This document shows, piece after piece, positions 54,911-64,000 of a stretch of DNA of 64,000 nucleotides. The stretch's first letter is position 1. Every line of letters begins with the position of its first letter. The DNA lies in the NCBI GenBank assembly GCA_023053685.1, contig JALIGW010000016.1, forward strand, positions 7,842,501 through 7,906,500, given 5' to 3'. The notes beneath the pieces were generated by a model. The model was not told the DNA's origin. It worked only from the letters and a program-made list of their open reading frames with translations, and did no database searches. Source of the DNA: Diadophis punctatus similis. Lineage: Eukaryota > Chordata > Lepidosauria > Squamata > Dipsadidae. Made by a program: the position numbers and the translations under genes.

Positions 54911-55838
54911 TATTCTCCAAGAACTTGTGTTGCATATTGCTAATCATAGTTGGGATGATACAAGTGGTCACAAGTGATTCATTAACTTAATTAACTTCAA
55001 TCTATCCCTATAAACAAATTATTGGCATAAATGTTTGCTATGAATAATAGGATTTTTCTTCACATTAGTTCTTATTATCCATTCCATGATATGGTTCAAA
55101 AAATAGAGAAGGGTCCATGTGGCCTTATCTTTTCCTGTGCAGTAGAATAATGTGATAAAGTGAATCAGATCAGTCTAGGTACAAAACCTTCAAATGAAAT
55201 AGAAGAGAAATGGCAAGATCTTTCATATCGGTAAACTAATTTTCTGCTTTTAGTGACTGTACTGGTGCATCTTTTCCCTTGAAGAATGAAAATGGTACAC
55301 TCCCCATCTCTTTCCCCTATAAGCATTTGGAGATTCCAATACTTAATGTATGAATTCATTAGCTCCATAGCTAGGTTGCATTCGGCACACAAATTTCTGC
55401 CAGATGAGTTCAAAGATGATTTCTGTCCTAGTCACGATTGCATTTTTGTTTGGGTTAATTTAGAATGGCTTGTATTCTGCACAATAAAGCTCAAATTAAG
55501 TAGTGCAAGTCTTCCAATGATTAGAAGAGTTGATTATTTATTACCTTGACAACCAGTTCATCTAAAACTCTAATTAGTTTGCACCTTAAGAATATTTTCT
55601 GTAGATGAGAACAACTACAGATAATTACAGAGTCTCCGTTATTGAAATTGAAAGTCACAGAAATTTATGGAAATTTGTGGTATGGCAACAGAAGGGCTGT
55701 AGGGTCTATCTTCCATTTGCAAAAGAAGTTAAAGAGGTTATTGCTTTGATGGGTGACCTCTATAAACTCAAAAGGTCACAGCCTAGTCTGGGAAATTTAG
55801 AAAGGATCCTGGGAAAAACATTTCAGAACTGTTGCCAT
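54911..55838. other. No feature recognised
   Basis: Two 80- to 110-codon frames without any recognisable domain. No gene called. Confidence 0.45.
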
Positions 55839-55858
55839 TCTGTGTCTGTGTCTGTCTG

Positions 55859-55891
<33 letters not shown>

Positions 55892-55932
55892 GTCTCTCTC
55901 TCTCTCTCTCCTCCCTCCCTCCCCTCTCTCCC
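55839..55932. repeat. (TCTG)n-(TC)n-(CCTC)n compound microsatellite
   Basis: TGTC/TCTG units, then CT repeats, then CCTC units; pyrimidine-rich apart from the Gs of the first part. Confidence 0.92.
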
Positions 55933-55942
55933 TTTGAGTCAG

Positions 55943-56150
55943 TTTTTTTTAGTTTTGGTGACTCCCTGTACAAGTCCCTACAGATTGGCAAGATTTTTTT
56001 TTGAAATGGCTTGCCATTGAGTTCTTCCTAGGGCTGAGAGTGAGTGACTGGCCCAAGGCCACTCAACTGGCTTCATGCCTAAGGAAGGTTAGAACCCACA
56101 GTCTTCTGGTTTCTAGTCTCTTGCCTTAGTATTACACAAAACCTGCTCTG
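55943..56150 (-). mobile_element. Sauria-type SINE, antisense
   Basis: Minus strand: GACTGTGGGTTCTAACCTTC, GAGTGGCCTTGGGCCAGTCA, AGGGACTTGTACAGGGAGTC. Same order as the copy at 21409. Confidence 0.6.
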
Positions 56151-56722
56151 TAATGATATATTGGAAAACTAATTTCTATGGTACCATATATCCCTTATTG
56201 GTTTATTTTTATTTTAATGTACTTATCTCTTTCACGCATTTTATATGTCATCTGTCTCTCACAGTTTATATTCTTTCTTTAAAATATTTAATTAAAAAGG
56301 GGAAAAATGAACTTCATCCTGAGGTATTCCTCAGAACATCACGCTGTGAAGTTAACTGAGTCGCTATCTTGCAGATCATTGCTATGGCAACTGCACAGAG
56401 GGATACATATAGGATAGTTGACCAGGTCAAGTGCAATGAAGTACGGTACTTGATCCATGAAGGGGGTTGCAAAGGAGATGGAAGGGTTTAGTTTGCCACA
56501 CTTCCTTATTCTCTGCAAGTGTGCTTGCTCCATACACCTAAGGGTTAAAATTCAGATCATCAGAAAAAGTGCTCCTTGATGGGCATACAGATGCTCAGAT
56601 ATCAGCATGAATCAATTTATTATTTGGAATATCTTAATGGACCTTCCATTATATAATACATATCAGAAGTCCAATGGCCCAACATTTGATGAAGTAAACA
56701 AATCTTAAGTAAGATGCAATTT
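56151..56722. other. No feature recognised
   Basis: Unassigned. Confidence 0.4.
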
Positions 56723-56925
56723 GTCTATGGAGATTCTCAGTCATCCAGGTCATGGTTACCCTAAAGGTGCTTTATCGAAAGGCACCTGGACTTCCTTGTT
56801 TTTTTCTTGAAGACATTTTACTTCTCATCCAAGAAGCTTCTTTAGAACTGAAGAAGCTTCTTGGATGAGAAGCGAAATGTCTTCAAGGAAAAAATAAGAA
56901 AGTCCAGTTGCCTTTTGAAAAAGTA
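56723..56925. mobile_element. Inverted-repeat element with hammerhead-like core (plus strand)
   Basis: GTCTATGGAGATTCTCAGTC, AAAGGCACCTGGACTTCC and inverted GAAAGTCCAGTTGCCTTTTG. Core on the plus strand: CTGAAGA 56848-56854, helix GCTTCT (56856-56861) with AGAAGC (56868-56873), GAAA 56874-56877, GTC 56879-56881. See findings for the limits of that reading. Confidence 0.7.
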
Positions 56926-57364
56926 TTCAGATGTTTAATGAAGAAAAATAATAAAAAATTTTTTAAAAAAAGTATTTTTGGGATACGATGCAATTTACAA
57001 TCTTTTGGAGGTGGGAATAGAAACTGGTTTTCATGCAGGCCCAGGAATCCCTGAACAATATTGAATTCTGAGATGCCGGGCCTGCTATAAAATATACAGT
57101 ACTGACTTTTGGGATTACTATTTATCCAGTTCCAGTTGTAACCATTGATACTATGCAGTCTTGTTTCTGCATGTATTTTGGAGTACACTGAAACCTCTGT
57201 TTAATAGATTAGTTTTAGGGATATTTGTTATTTCCAATTTCCATTAAATCTCATACAGTTATTTTTCAGTCACAGGTTTCATATATTTTAGGGGTTTTCA
57301 ACAACAGAATTAAATCAAGTCTACAGTATAAGCAAACAGTTCAAGAATAAACTATAATTTTTAA
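56926..57364. other. No feature recognised
   Basis: Unassigned. Confidence 0.4.
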
Positions 57365-57462
57365 CCACTTGTAAAATGGGGCAAAACTGACTTAATAACT
57401 GTCTTGCTTAACAACAGAAATTTTGGGCTCAATTGTGGTCACAAATCAAGGAACACCTGTAC
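57365..57462. mobile_element. pogo/Tigger-like 3' fragment
   Basis: GTAAAATGGGGCAAAACTGA, CTTAACAACAGAAATTTTGG and AATCAAGGAACACCTG then TA match the right end of the 43768-44495 copy. Confidence 0.78.
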
Positions 57463-57656
57463 TTGTTCTACCCTCATTTTCTCCTCCGATCAATTTGACC
57501 CTGGGTTGTGGTGTATGAGTAATGATCTCAGTTCTACTATGAGATTAGACATGAAGCAGATTAGCGAAAGTTTCCCAACCTTTTTTGCTTTTAAATTCCA
57601 GATAATAGATAATAAAAAGTAGAAATTAATCTATAAAAGAGTTTCATTGTCTAGGA

Positions 57657-57793
57657 CAGTGTTTCCCAACCTCAACAAGTTTAAGATCTGTGGACTTCAA
57701 CTCCCAGAATTCCCCAGCCAGCCATGAATTCATCAAGGCTGGCTGGGGAATTGTGGAAGTTGAAACTTGTCTTAAACTTGCTGACATTGAGAG
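57657..57793. mobile_element. Foldback hAT MITE, decayed
   Basis: CAGTGTTTCCCAACCTCAAC, GGACTTCAACTCCCAGAATT, then an inverted arm with several substitutions (GAATTGTGGAAGTTGAAAC). No clear target duplication. Confidence 0.8.
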
Positions 57794-58603
57794 CTCAGGA
57801 CGACATGTGTGAATGTGGATGATTATGGAACAATATGAACTGGTACACAATGTGCACATACAGTAGCATGCCAATATGCTAAATTGTTTTTTATTCAGCA
57901 TTGCACATATTTTCTATTTCCATTGATGCTTTGGGGCCCAATAATCCCTACTGATTTTTAAAGCATTCTTTGTAGGTTTTGTTCTTAGGAATTGATTTCA
58001 CCAATCATTTCTCATTACAAAAAGATTGCCAAGCAATGTGCACACAAGTGGATTCCCTTTCATATAAATTAACCCTAATATTGCAGTCTGATTATGCATG
58101 ACAGACAAGCAGCTTTACTCTTTGCACAGGAGAAATCTATTAAGCACATTATAAATTATATATAATGAGGAAATGCTGTTAAATCCTTTGATGAATATAA
58201 ACCAGTCTCTACAAAAACCATTTCTCTGAAATTGGAGCAATTTATTTTAGCTTTGGATTTGGTTTAATATAAGGGGGTTACATTCTATGCCCACACATTC
58301 TGTATATAGTAAGAGTCCTTCCTTCCTTCCTTCGTTCTGTTAGCCCTTTGAGGTAGTCCGGACAAGAGGCAGAACCATGAATATTAACACTATCTTTATT
58401 ATAAGGTTACATTAACAGAATATTACAAGTATTTCTCCCTTCCTTTCCTTTTACTCTTTGGAAAACCTGGATGAGGTTTTTTTCTGAAACATTTCCCATA
58501 CCCCATCTCCATTTGTGGGTTATGATATCATTTATGTGGCAGTTGTCAAATCTGTATGGTTTTCCCTTCTGTTTCCCAAGGTCATTCTCACACACCATTA
58601 TTT
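57794..58603. other. No gene recognised
   Basis: Minor CTTCCTTCCTTCCTTC run at 58318-58333. Otherwise unassigned. Confidence 0.45.
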
Positions 58604-58865
58604 CCTTCCTTCCTTCCTTCCTTCCTTCCTTCCTTCCTTCCTTCCTTCCTTCCTTCCTTCCTTCCTTCCTTCCTCCCTCCCTCCCTCCCTCCCTCCCTCC
58701 CTTCCTTTTTAAAAGGAAACAAACAAAAGGAAGAGGTCATTTTCACATATCATTATTTCCTTCCTTCCTTCCTTCCTTCCTTCCTTCCTTCCTTCCTTCC
58801 TTCCTTCCTTCCTTCCTTCCTTCCTTCCTTCCTTCCTTCCCTCCCTCCCTCCCTCCCTCCCTTTT
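58604..58865. repeat. Duplicated (CCTT)n-(CCCT)n blocks
   Basis: Two arrays (58604-58702 and 58757-58862) each preceded by ATTATTTCCTTCC, followed by CTCCC repeats and TTTTTAAAAGGAA. The repeated flanks show a tandem duplication of about 150 bp including the microsatellite. Long Leu-Pro-Ser-Phe frames across it are translation artefacts. Confidence 0.93.
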
Positions 58866-59518
58866 TAAAAGGAAGACAACAAAACCAAACATTACTGAAG
58901 TATTCATCGAAATACTGATACTAGTTAAAAGTATGCTTGAATTAGAATTTTGGTTGCTTATCTCTGTCATTAGCTGTTTACTTATCTAAAGGCCCATCTC
59001 TGTCATTAGCTCATACAAGTGTCTGAGACGGATAAAACCGGATAATATTAAATGGCGGCAAAATATTAGTCAACTTATTTATTATTATTGAATTTGTAGT
59101 GTCAGGTAGGAAGACAAGTGTTTGTGGACTTTGCTGGCCAAGAGAGGAAATAGCTTCAAGCAACCAGATTCAACCGATTGGGCATTGAACATTCCTATGA
59201 AATGCTTGTAGACAGTGTTTGTGAGAACTGATGAAAGTTTCACAGGAAATTTTCAGGACACCACATTTACCCAAGAAACCACACTTCAAGACAAACCTTA
59301 ATATTAATCAAATTAACACTTACTGATTAAAAGTGGTACCCTGATTATTAAATAAAGTGATAGAACATGTAGCAAAGGTAAAACTATAGAACAGAACAAT
59401 AGAAAACAAATGAAACACCTCTGATGCTTCTGTCTATATTTTCTCGGCTAAGTTGAGTCTATTAGTTGCAGTTCTCTGAGGGTTTACGGGTAGAGGGCCT
59501 GCTCCTTCAGTCCATATT
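58866..59518. other. No feature recognised
   Basis: Unassigned. Confidence 0.4.
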
Positions 59519-59595
59519 ATAGGGAGCCCTCGATTTATGACCGCAATTGAGCCCCAAATTTCTGTACCTAAGTGGGTCATTTGTTAAGTGAGCTG
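59519..59595. mobile_element. pogo/Tigger-like fragment
   Basis: GCCCTCGATTTATGACCGCA, ATTGAGCCCCAAATTTCTGT and TTGTTAAGTGAG match the terminal region of that family; the following LTR truncates or interrupts it. Confidence 0.65.
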
Positions 59596-59600
59596 GCTTG

Positions 59601-60051
59601 TGTTAAGTCCTCGACTTACGACCGTGCCAGAAAAGCTAAGTCCTCAACTTAAGACCGGCCAAGAAGGCTGCTGTTGAAGCCTGATTGGTTTGCAGGGGTG
59701 GGCAAATTATGGCTCTTTGAGGACCTGTGGACTTCAACTCCCAGAATTCCTGAGTCAGCCATGCATTCATGGCTGGCTCAGGAATTCTGGGAGTTGAAGT
59801 CCACAGGTCCTGAAAGAGGGATAGTTTGCCCACCTCTGGGCTAGAGCACAAGAAGCCTTTGAGCGAGAAGTTAAAACGTTCCTATTGGTTGGCTGTGTGA
59901 CAGCTCCGCTATAAAAAGAGCTGTCAGCAGCCTGGTTGCTGTTCTTTTGCTGAGCTTAAACTGTGGTGCTGAAATGGAGAAAATAATGGTTCCCTTTTAA
60001 AACTCAAGCCTCGTCTGAGTTTCTGTCAAGCAGGGGCTCTCCAATCTAACA
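59601..60051 (+). mobile_element. Solo LTR split by a foldback MITE
   Basis: Starts TGTTAAG, ends CCAATCTAACA, perfect 5-bp duplication GCTTG (59596-59600, 60052-60056). ATTGG at 59884-59888, CTATAAAAAGAGCTGTCAG near 59909. The ATTGG-TATAAAA-GAGCTGT layout matches the LTR at 12132-12354. Without the MITE the LTR is about 305 bp. Confidence 0.85.
59693..59838. mobile_element. Foldback hAT MITE nested in LTR
   Basis: CAGGGGTGGGCAAATTATGG, GGACTTCAACTCCCAGAATT and inverted arm to TTGCCCACCTCTG. No clean target duplication is visible. Confidence 0.85.
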
Positions 60052-60056
60052 GCTTG

Positions 60057-60789
60057 AATATGTCCTAAGTGTCAAAGATCAAGTATTAAAAATTTTATTT
60101 TTTACTCCTGGGGAAAAGGGCCAAGCATTGCAGATACCAAGACAGAATTCTGTTTTTATTGGTAAGGAAGCTTGGGAACAGCAATAACAACAGCAATAGA
60201 AACTGAGCTAGTGAAATAATGCCTTATGAAATGATAAATATGGGATGAAGTTTAGCATTGTTGATGCTAGTTTTTTCAGTGCATATCTGAAAGTGAGCTC
60301 TGCACATTGTGTCCTTATCTACTGGCTGTGTTCAATGCCCACAACCAAGTGCTAACAATTGGTAGCTTCCCTCCTGTTTAAATTTTTTGGGGTATTTATA
60401 CATTTCTATTGCCTGTCTTATGATTCTGAGGAAACATCTGTCCCCTCATGCCAGGATGTTGATGTTCTCCAGTCCTATTTTATGGTTGGCCGTTATAATA
60501 GTGTTCAGCCTGTGCTGACTGTCCTGTGTTTTAATCCTAATGTTCCTTTCATGTTCTTTAATTCTGGAACAGAGCGATTCAAAATCATCAATATTAAAGT
60601 AGTTAATCTGGGCACACCAATTTTTATTTTAAAAACCTGTAATGTTTCGATAAACATAAAAACAGCGAGTTGCAACAATACCAATAAGACAGGTGTTTTC
60701 AAATTTTGCAGTGCTGGAACTTCCTAAAGGCTGACTTTCACAGTGTCCTGATATCACAAATTCAGCAATCTGGAAAGACTCTGTCCTGG
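60057..60789. other. No gene recognised; one 122-codon frame
   Basis: Frame 60359-60727 (plus) starts MVASLLFKFFGVF and is hydrophobic at the N-terminus, cysteine-containing later. I recognise no domain, and no splice or promoter context supports it. Confidence 0.35.
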
Positions 60790-60794
60790 TTACT

Positions 60795-61135
60795 TGTTGA
60801 GATATTCATAGACTGGAATAGCCATTGGTAACATGGTCAGCCAATGAATCTGCATAGTGACTCAGTCAGCCAGTCAGAGTAAAGTGCTACTGAGCATGTG
60901 CAGAGACTGAGCAAGAAGAAGGGCATGGTTTATCAGTTCTCCATTAAGGTTTCATTATGTGTGCTTGTATCCAGATGTCTCTGTTAAGAAGTTTGTTGTG
61001 AACTTGATGTAAAGAACACTCAACATGTGGTATTGTAAACATTTTGTTATGTTTATAAAGAAGTTATTTAATTCAGCTAAAGCAGTCAACTGTGTGAAGT
61101 TTCTGATTTATTTTGCAACGAAAAAAACTGCAACA
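60795..61135 (+). mobile_element. Solo LTR
   Basis: Starts TGTTGAGATATTC, ends AACTGCAACA, perfect 5-bp duplication TTACT (60790-60794, 61136-61140). CCAAT at 60841-60845, TTTATAAAG at 61052-61060. Orientation is inferred from these and is tentative. Confidence 0.82.
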
Positions 61136-61282
61136 TTACTAGACACCAAACTTCTAGTCAAGTTGCAATGGAATCCACATGAAGCTTTCTGAGCAAAGAT
61201 GGTCTTTGCAGCTGCTATGTGCCCCGTGATTCTATGACTGAGGTTTACATACTGCCATTGTTTTGTTGTGCATAACACCAGA

Positions 61283-61558
61283 CATGTCACTAGAAGACAA
61301 AAATCACAAAAACGTAGCTCACTTACTTTGGCGATGTCATGAAGGGAATTCACTGGAGAAAGCAATTATGTTTGAAAGAATTAGCAGTAAAAGGAAATCA
61401 GGCCATCAAAGAATAGGGTGGCTGGACACCATTAAAGATGACGCCACCCAGAGCATAGAGAAACTCAAAGAAATAGTGCAAGATCAGAAGATGTAAAGAG
61501 ACCTGTCTCATAGAATCACCAAGAGTCAGACACAAGTGAATGGATAACTACTACTATT
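61283..61558 (+). mobile_element. RTE/BovB-like LINE 3' end
   Basis: The frame 61263-61496 includes LEKAIMFERISSKRKSGHQR, IGWLDTIKDDATQSIEKLKE, then after a stop HRITKSQTQVN: the C-terminus and 3' end typical of RTE-class LINEs. It runs directly into TACTACTATTACTTC and the (CTT)n array. Confidence 0.7.
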
Positions 61559-61764
61559 ACTTCTTCTTCTTCTTTTTCTTCTTCTTCTTCTTCTTCTTCT
61601 TCTTCTTCTTCTTCTTCTTCTTCTTCTTCTTCTTCTTCTTCTTCTTCTTCTTCTTCTTCTTCTTCTCCCCCTCCCCCTCCCCCTCCCCCTCCCCCTCCTC
61701 CTCCTCCTCCTCCTCCTCCTCGTCCTCCTCGTCCTCGTCCTCCTCCTACAACAACAACAACAAC
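61559..61764. repeat. (CTT)n-(CCCCTC)n-(CTC)n polypyrimidine tract
   Basis: About 185 bp of C/T on one strand with almost no interruption, then ACAACAACAACA. Poly-Phe/Ser and poly-Arg frames here are artefacts. Confidence 0.96.
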
Positions 61765-61813
61765 ATTTTGCTGTTATTTGGGGTTCAATCCTTAGGTTTA
61801 GCATTGTTGTACT

Positions 61814-62038
61814 TGTTAGATTCGCTTGTAAATGACGAGACGAGTCACAGCAACAGTTCAGCACTTTATTTCTATCCAAGCTGTAGCGAATACTGAATGC
61901 TGGCAGGCTCCAGGCAAGCCGCTTTTAAGGGCTTGCCTGAAGCCCGCCAGCCACTGACAGCTGTTTAAAACTCCCGCCACTTGCTTATCCAATCAGCGGC
62001 CAATATGCAAATTATCCAACGTCTGTCCGTACGTAACA
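61814..62038 (-). mobile_element. Solo LTR
   Basis: Plus-strand TGTTAGATTCG … CGTAACA with perfect 5-bp duplication GTACT (61809-61813, 62039-62043). On the minus strand: ATTGG near 61992, CCTTAAAAG near 61925, AATAAA at 61865-61870, then AAGTGCTGAA, shared with the LTR at 27559. Confidence 0.9.
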
Positions 62039-62244
62039 GTACTATATGACGAATCAGGCTTCAGTGGTACAGTATTTAAGGCAGTAAAACAATTGGTGCA
62101 GCATATAGCTTTGCAAGCTTTGGGTGGTGTTCTGTGACATCCTCTCACAACTATGCTGAGGCATCTTGATAGTGAGGTCATTACAGGAAGTCCTTCAGGA
62201 GTCCTATTGAGTCTAGGAATCTACATTAATGAAAGGCATGACTG

Positions 62245-62448
62245 CAGTGGTGGGTTGTAAATATTTTTGCTACTGGTTTGTGCTACTAGTTTGTGCTTGC
62301 GCTTGTGCTTGCTACTGGTTTGTGCTTCTGCATGCGCAGAAGCATCCCGGACAGGTAGGTGGAGCGTCCCGGGTGGGTGGGTGGAGCCTTCTGCTGCTGG
62401 TGCTACTGGTTCTAAGAACCGGTCCGAACTGGGAGCAACCCACCGCTA
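62245..62448. mobile_element. hAT MITE (GGTGGGTT family)
   Basis: CAGTGGTGGGTTGTAAATAT left, GGGAGCAACCCACCGCTA right. Interior CTTCTGCATGCGCAGAAGCA. No clear duplication. Confidence 0.75.
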
Positions 62449-63236
62449 CCTAAAGTTACCTAAAGTTATAATTAAAACTTTCATTGATAGAAGGTAACCA
62501 TGAATCAAGGGGGGTTCAGCTTTATTCATATTGAGGAATTTTGCCAAATTCCAGATGCAGTGAAATTTATTTTAGTTTGCTTTCTCAGCCATTTAGAATT
62601 TTAAATTCATGAACTTGTCTCCTGTAATAGATAGGGCATTGTAATAGGCAAAGTTGGTTGCTAGCGTATCAATTTCATTGAAGGGGCTAATGTGAAGTTA
62701 TGACTCAGCATGTCATAAACTCTCATTGTAGCTCAAGTAATGCATGTACCAGGCTAAACTGAAGGCCACTTAATTGACTTTTATTTAGTTTTATCCTGTT
62801 TACATCAGCACTGCAATATTGAATGAGCTTGGCAACCCAACAGCAACTGATGTACGTAATCCTATATATATCCTTCACACTATATTTAGCATCCTAAATC
62901 ATCCCAATTGGGTAACAGTTTCGTTTCGTGAAATGCTCCATTCAGCACACAATCTCCACTAGGCAAATTTTGTACTAACCTATGTTCCTTCTTGATTCAA
63001 CCCTGAAGAATAACTGATCCCAAATTAATGTATTGTATGTTGTATGGAAACTTGTTATTTGGCCCTATACTAGATGGAGCTTGTTATTTGGCCCTATACT
63101 AGAAGTGATCCATCTGTTAAACTACTGAAGTTTGCAGATGATACAATATCCTATTTCTTACAAAACTCTATAAGGTGTGCACAACAAAGATAAAGAACAA
63201 AGCAATATTGGTTCTCAGTTCCACAGAAACAGTGAC
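62449..63236. other. No gene recognised
   Basis: A GCTTGTTATTTGGCCCTATACTAGA block is nearly repeated at about 63051 and 63078. Otherwise unassigned. Confidence 0.45.
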
Positions 63237-63237
63237 A

Positions 63238-63376
63238 TACCGCATTTTTCGGAGTATAAGACGCACCAGAGTATAAGACGTGCCTTAGTTTTGGGGGAGG
63301 AAAACAAGGGGAAAAGGCCTCTGCCTCCAAGCAATTTGCCAAACAGCAAACAGCAAACAGCACAGATGATATACAC
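63238..63376. mobile_element. MITE fragment (CGGAGTATAAGACGCACC family)
   Basis: TACCGCATTTTTCGGAGTAT, AAGACGCACCAGAGTATAAG and GGGGGAGGAAAAC at the left of a family I recognise from squamates. The right terminus is absent. Confidence 0.55.
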
Positions 63377-63425
63377 TGTTTGCTGTGTATTTCTGTGCAT
63401 GTGTGCCTGACCCATAGAAATAGCA

Positions 63426-63471
63426 AAGAAAACTTTCTGACATAATGTACATTATGTCAGAAAGTTTTCTT
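63426..63471. repeat. Perfect 46-bp palindrome
   Basis: AAGAAAACTTTCTGACATAA … reads identically on both strands with no spacer (axis between 63448 and 63449, at GTAC). Confidence 0.96.
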
Positions 63472-63725
63472 AAATATAGTCACACTAACTCCTCCCAATT
63501 ATTTAAATAGATTTACTCCAAGGTAAGTCAGGATTTAACTCTAATACTAAACAGGACACTGTTACATTTCAGACTATACTTGTACAGAGCTGTTAAAATT
63601 AATTAAAATCCTGGAAGTATACAGTATTCTCTATTATTTAAAAGAGGATACAATACCACTGGGCCTCTTCAGAGCAAGCATTTATTTTAAAAAGCTTCTT
63701 TATTTTGTTAAGTTGTCTAGATTTA

Positions 63726-63869
63726 CAGGGGTCTCCAACCTTGGTAACTTTAAGACTTGTGGACTTCAACTCCCAGAATTCCACAGCCCGCAAAGCTAAC
63801 AAAGCTGGCTGTGGAATTCTGGGAGTTGAAGTCCACAAGTCTTAAAATTGCCAAAGTTGGAGACCCCTG
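63726..63869. mobile_element. Foldback hAT MITE
   Basis: CAGGGGTCTCCAACCTTGGT, GGACTTCAACTCCCAGAATT and inverted right arm ending TTGGAGACCCCTG. Slightly longer tip (GCAAAGCTAACAAAGC) than siblings. Target duplication not clear. Confidence 0.88.
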
Positions 63870-64000
63870 GCTCTAGAACAATAATAAAGCTGTCTTTAAA
63901 AAATAAGTCTAATAATTTGAACATTCTACAGACATTTATAGTTATTCACTTACCCCCTTCCATCCAGTTCAGCAGAAAATAAAAATCTGTGTGTCTCTCC

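Noticed and set aside
58471..58989. 172-codon frame rich in Leu-Pro-Ser-Phe
   Set aside because: Produced by the two (CCTT)n arrays.
59693..59838. Target duplication for the MITE in the LTR
   Set aside because: Flanks TTGGTTTG and GGCTAGAG do not match, so no duplication is claimed.
60359..60727. 122-codon frame starting MVASLLFKFFGVF
   Set aside because: No recognisable domain, no splice sites or promoter evidence; chance length is possible in this composition. Transcript data would decide.
61526..61896. Poly-Arg and poly-Phe/Ser frames
   Set aside because: Produced by the (CTT)n and (CTC)n tracts; also contains no gene context.

Overview
The window is vertebrate nuclear DNA, almost certainly from a snake and most likely an advanced (colubroid) one. 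Evidence: a CR1-L3 tail of the snake 'Snk1' type at 30.8-31.2 kb running into an (ATTCT)n array, a BovB (RTE) LINE copy with a 12-bp target duplication at 52.9-54.0 kb, a SPIN-type hAT element at 5.8-6.4 kb, and many copies of squamate tRNA-derived SINEs and short palindromic hAT elements. I found no host protein-coding gene, rRNA or tRNA gene. The long reading frames are transposon coding remnants, microsatellite translations or palindrome shadows. The window is therefore intergenic or deep-intronic, repeat-rich sequence.

Layout. 0-6.5 kb: palindromic hAT elements, a CR1 LINE carrying two nested insertions, and the SPIN-like element. 7-16.3 kb: copies of a CR1/L2-like LINE with a TTTGACAAATAAATAA tail, a hAT, two SINEs, a pogo/Tigger-like element with a CR1-tailed SINE inside it, a solo LTR and an L2-type LINE remnant. 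16.8-25 kb: hAT elements (one with a 42-bp minisatellite), SINEs, foldback elements and the first inverted-repeat element with a hammerhead-like core. 25-29 kb: a CR1 with a nested hAT, an L1 ORF2 tail split by a solo LTR that is itself split by a hAT, and a hAT with a (GGAA)n tract. 29-41 kb: mostly single-copy AT-rich DNA with the Snk1 tail, two solo LTRs, an L1 3' UTR with a G-rich tract, and several short hATs. 41.6-52 kb: a GC-rich hAT inside another hAT, a hAT carrying a coiled-coil-coding fragment inside a CR1, pogo-like elements and inverted-repeat elements. 52.9-64 kb: BovB, a duplicated (CCTT)n block, three solo LTRs within 2.5 kb, a second RTE 3' end that runs into a long (CTT)n tract, and a perfect 46-bp palindrome.

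What ties it together is transposition history. For most DNA elements I could read exact 8-bp target duplications; 19 of the 27 boundary calls are centred on TA. For six of eight LTR calls I could read an exact 5-bp duplication and for one a 4-bp duplication. Insertion order can be read directly (for example L1, then LTR, then hAT). Family names follow recognised motifs and termini; no database search was run, so subfamily names are provisional.
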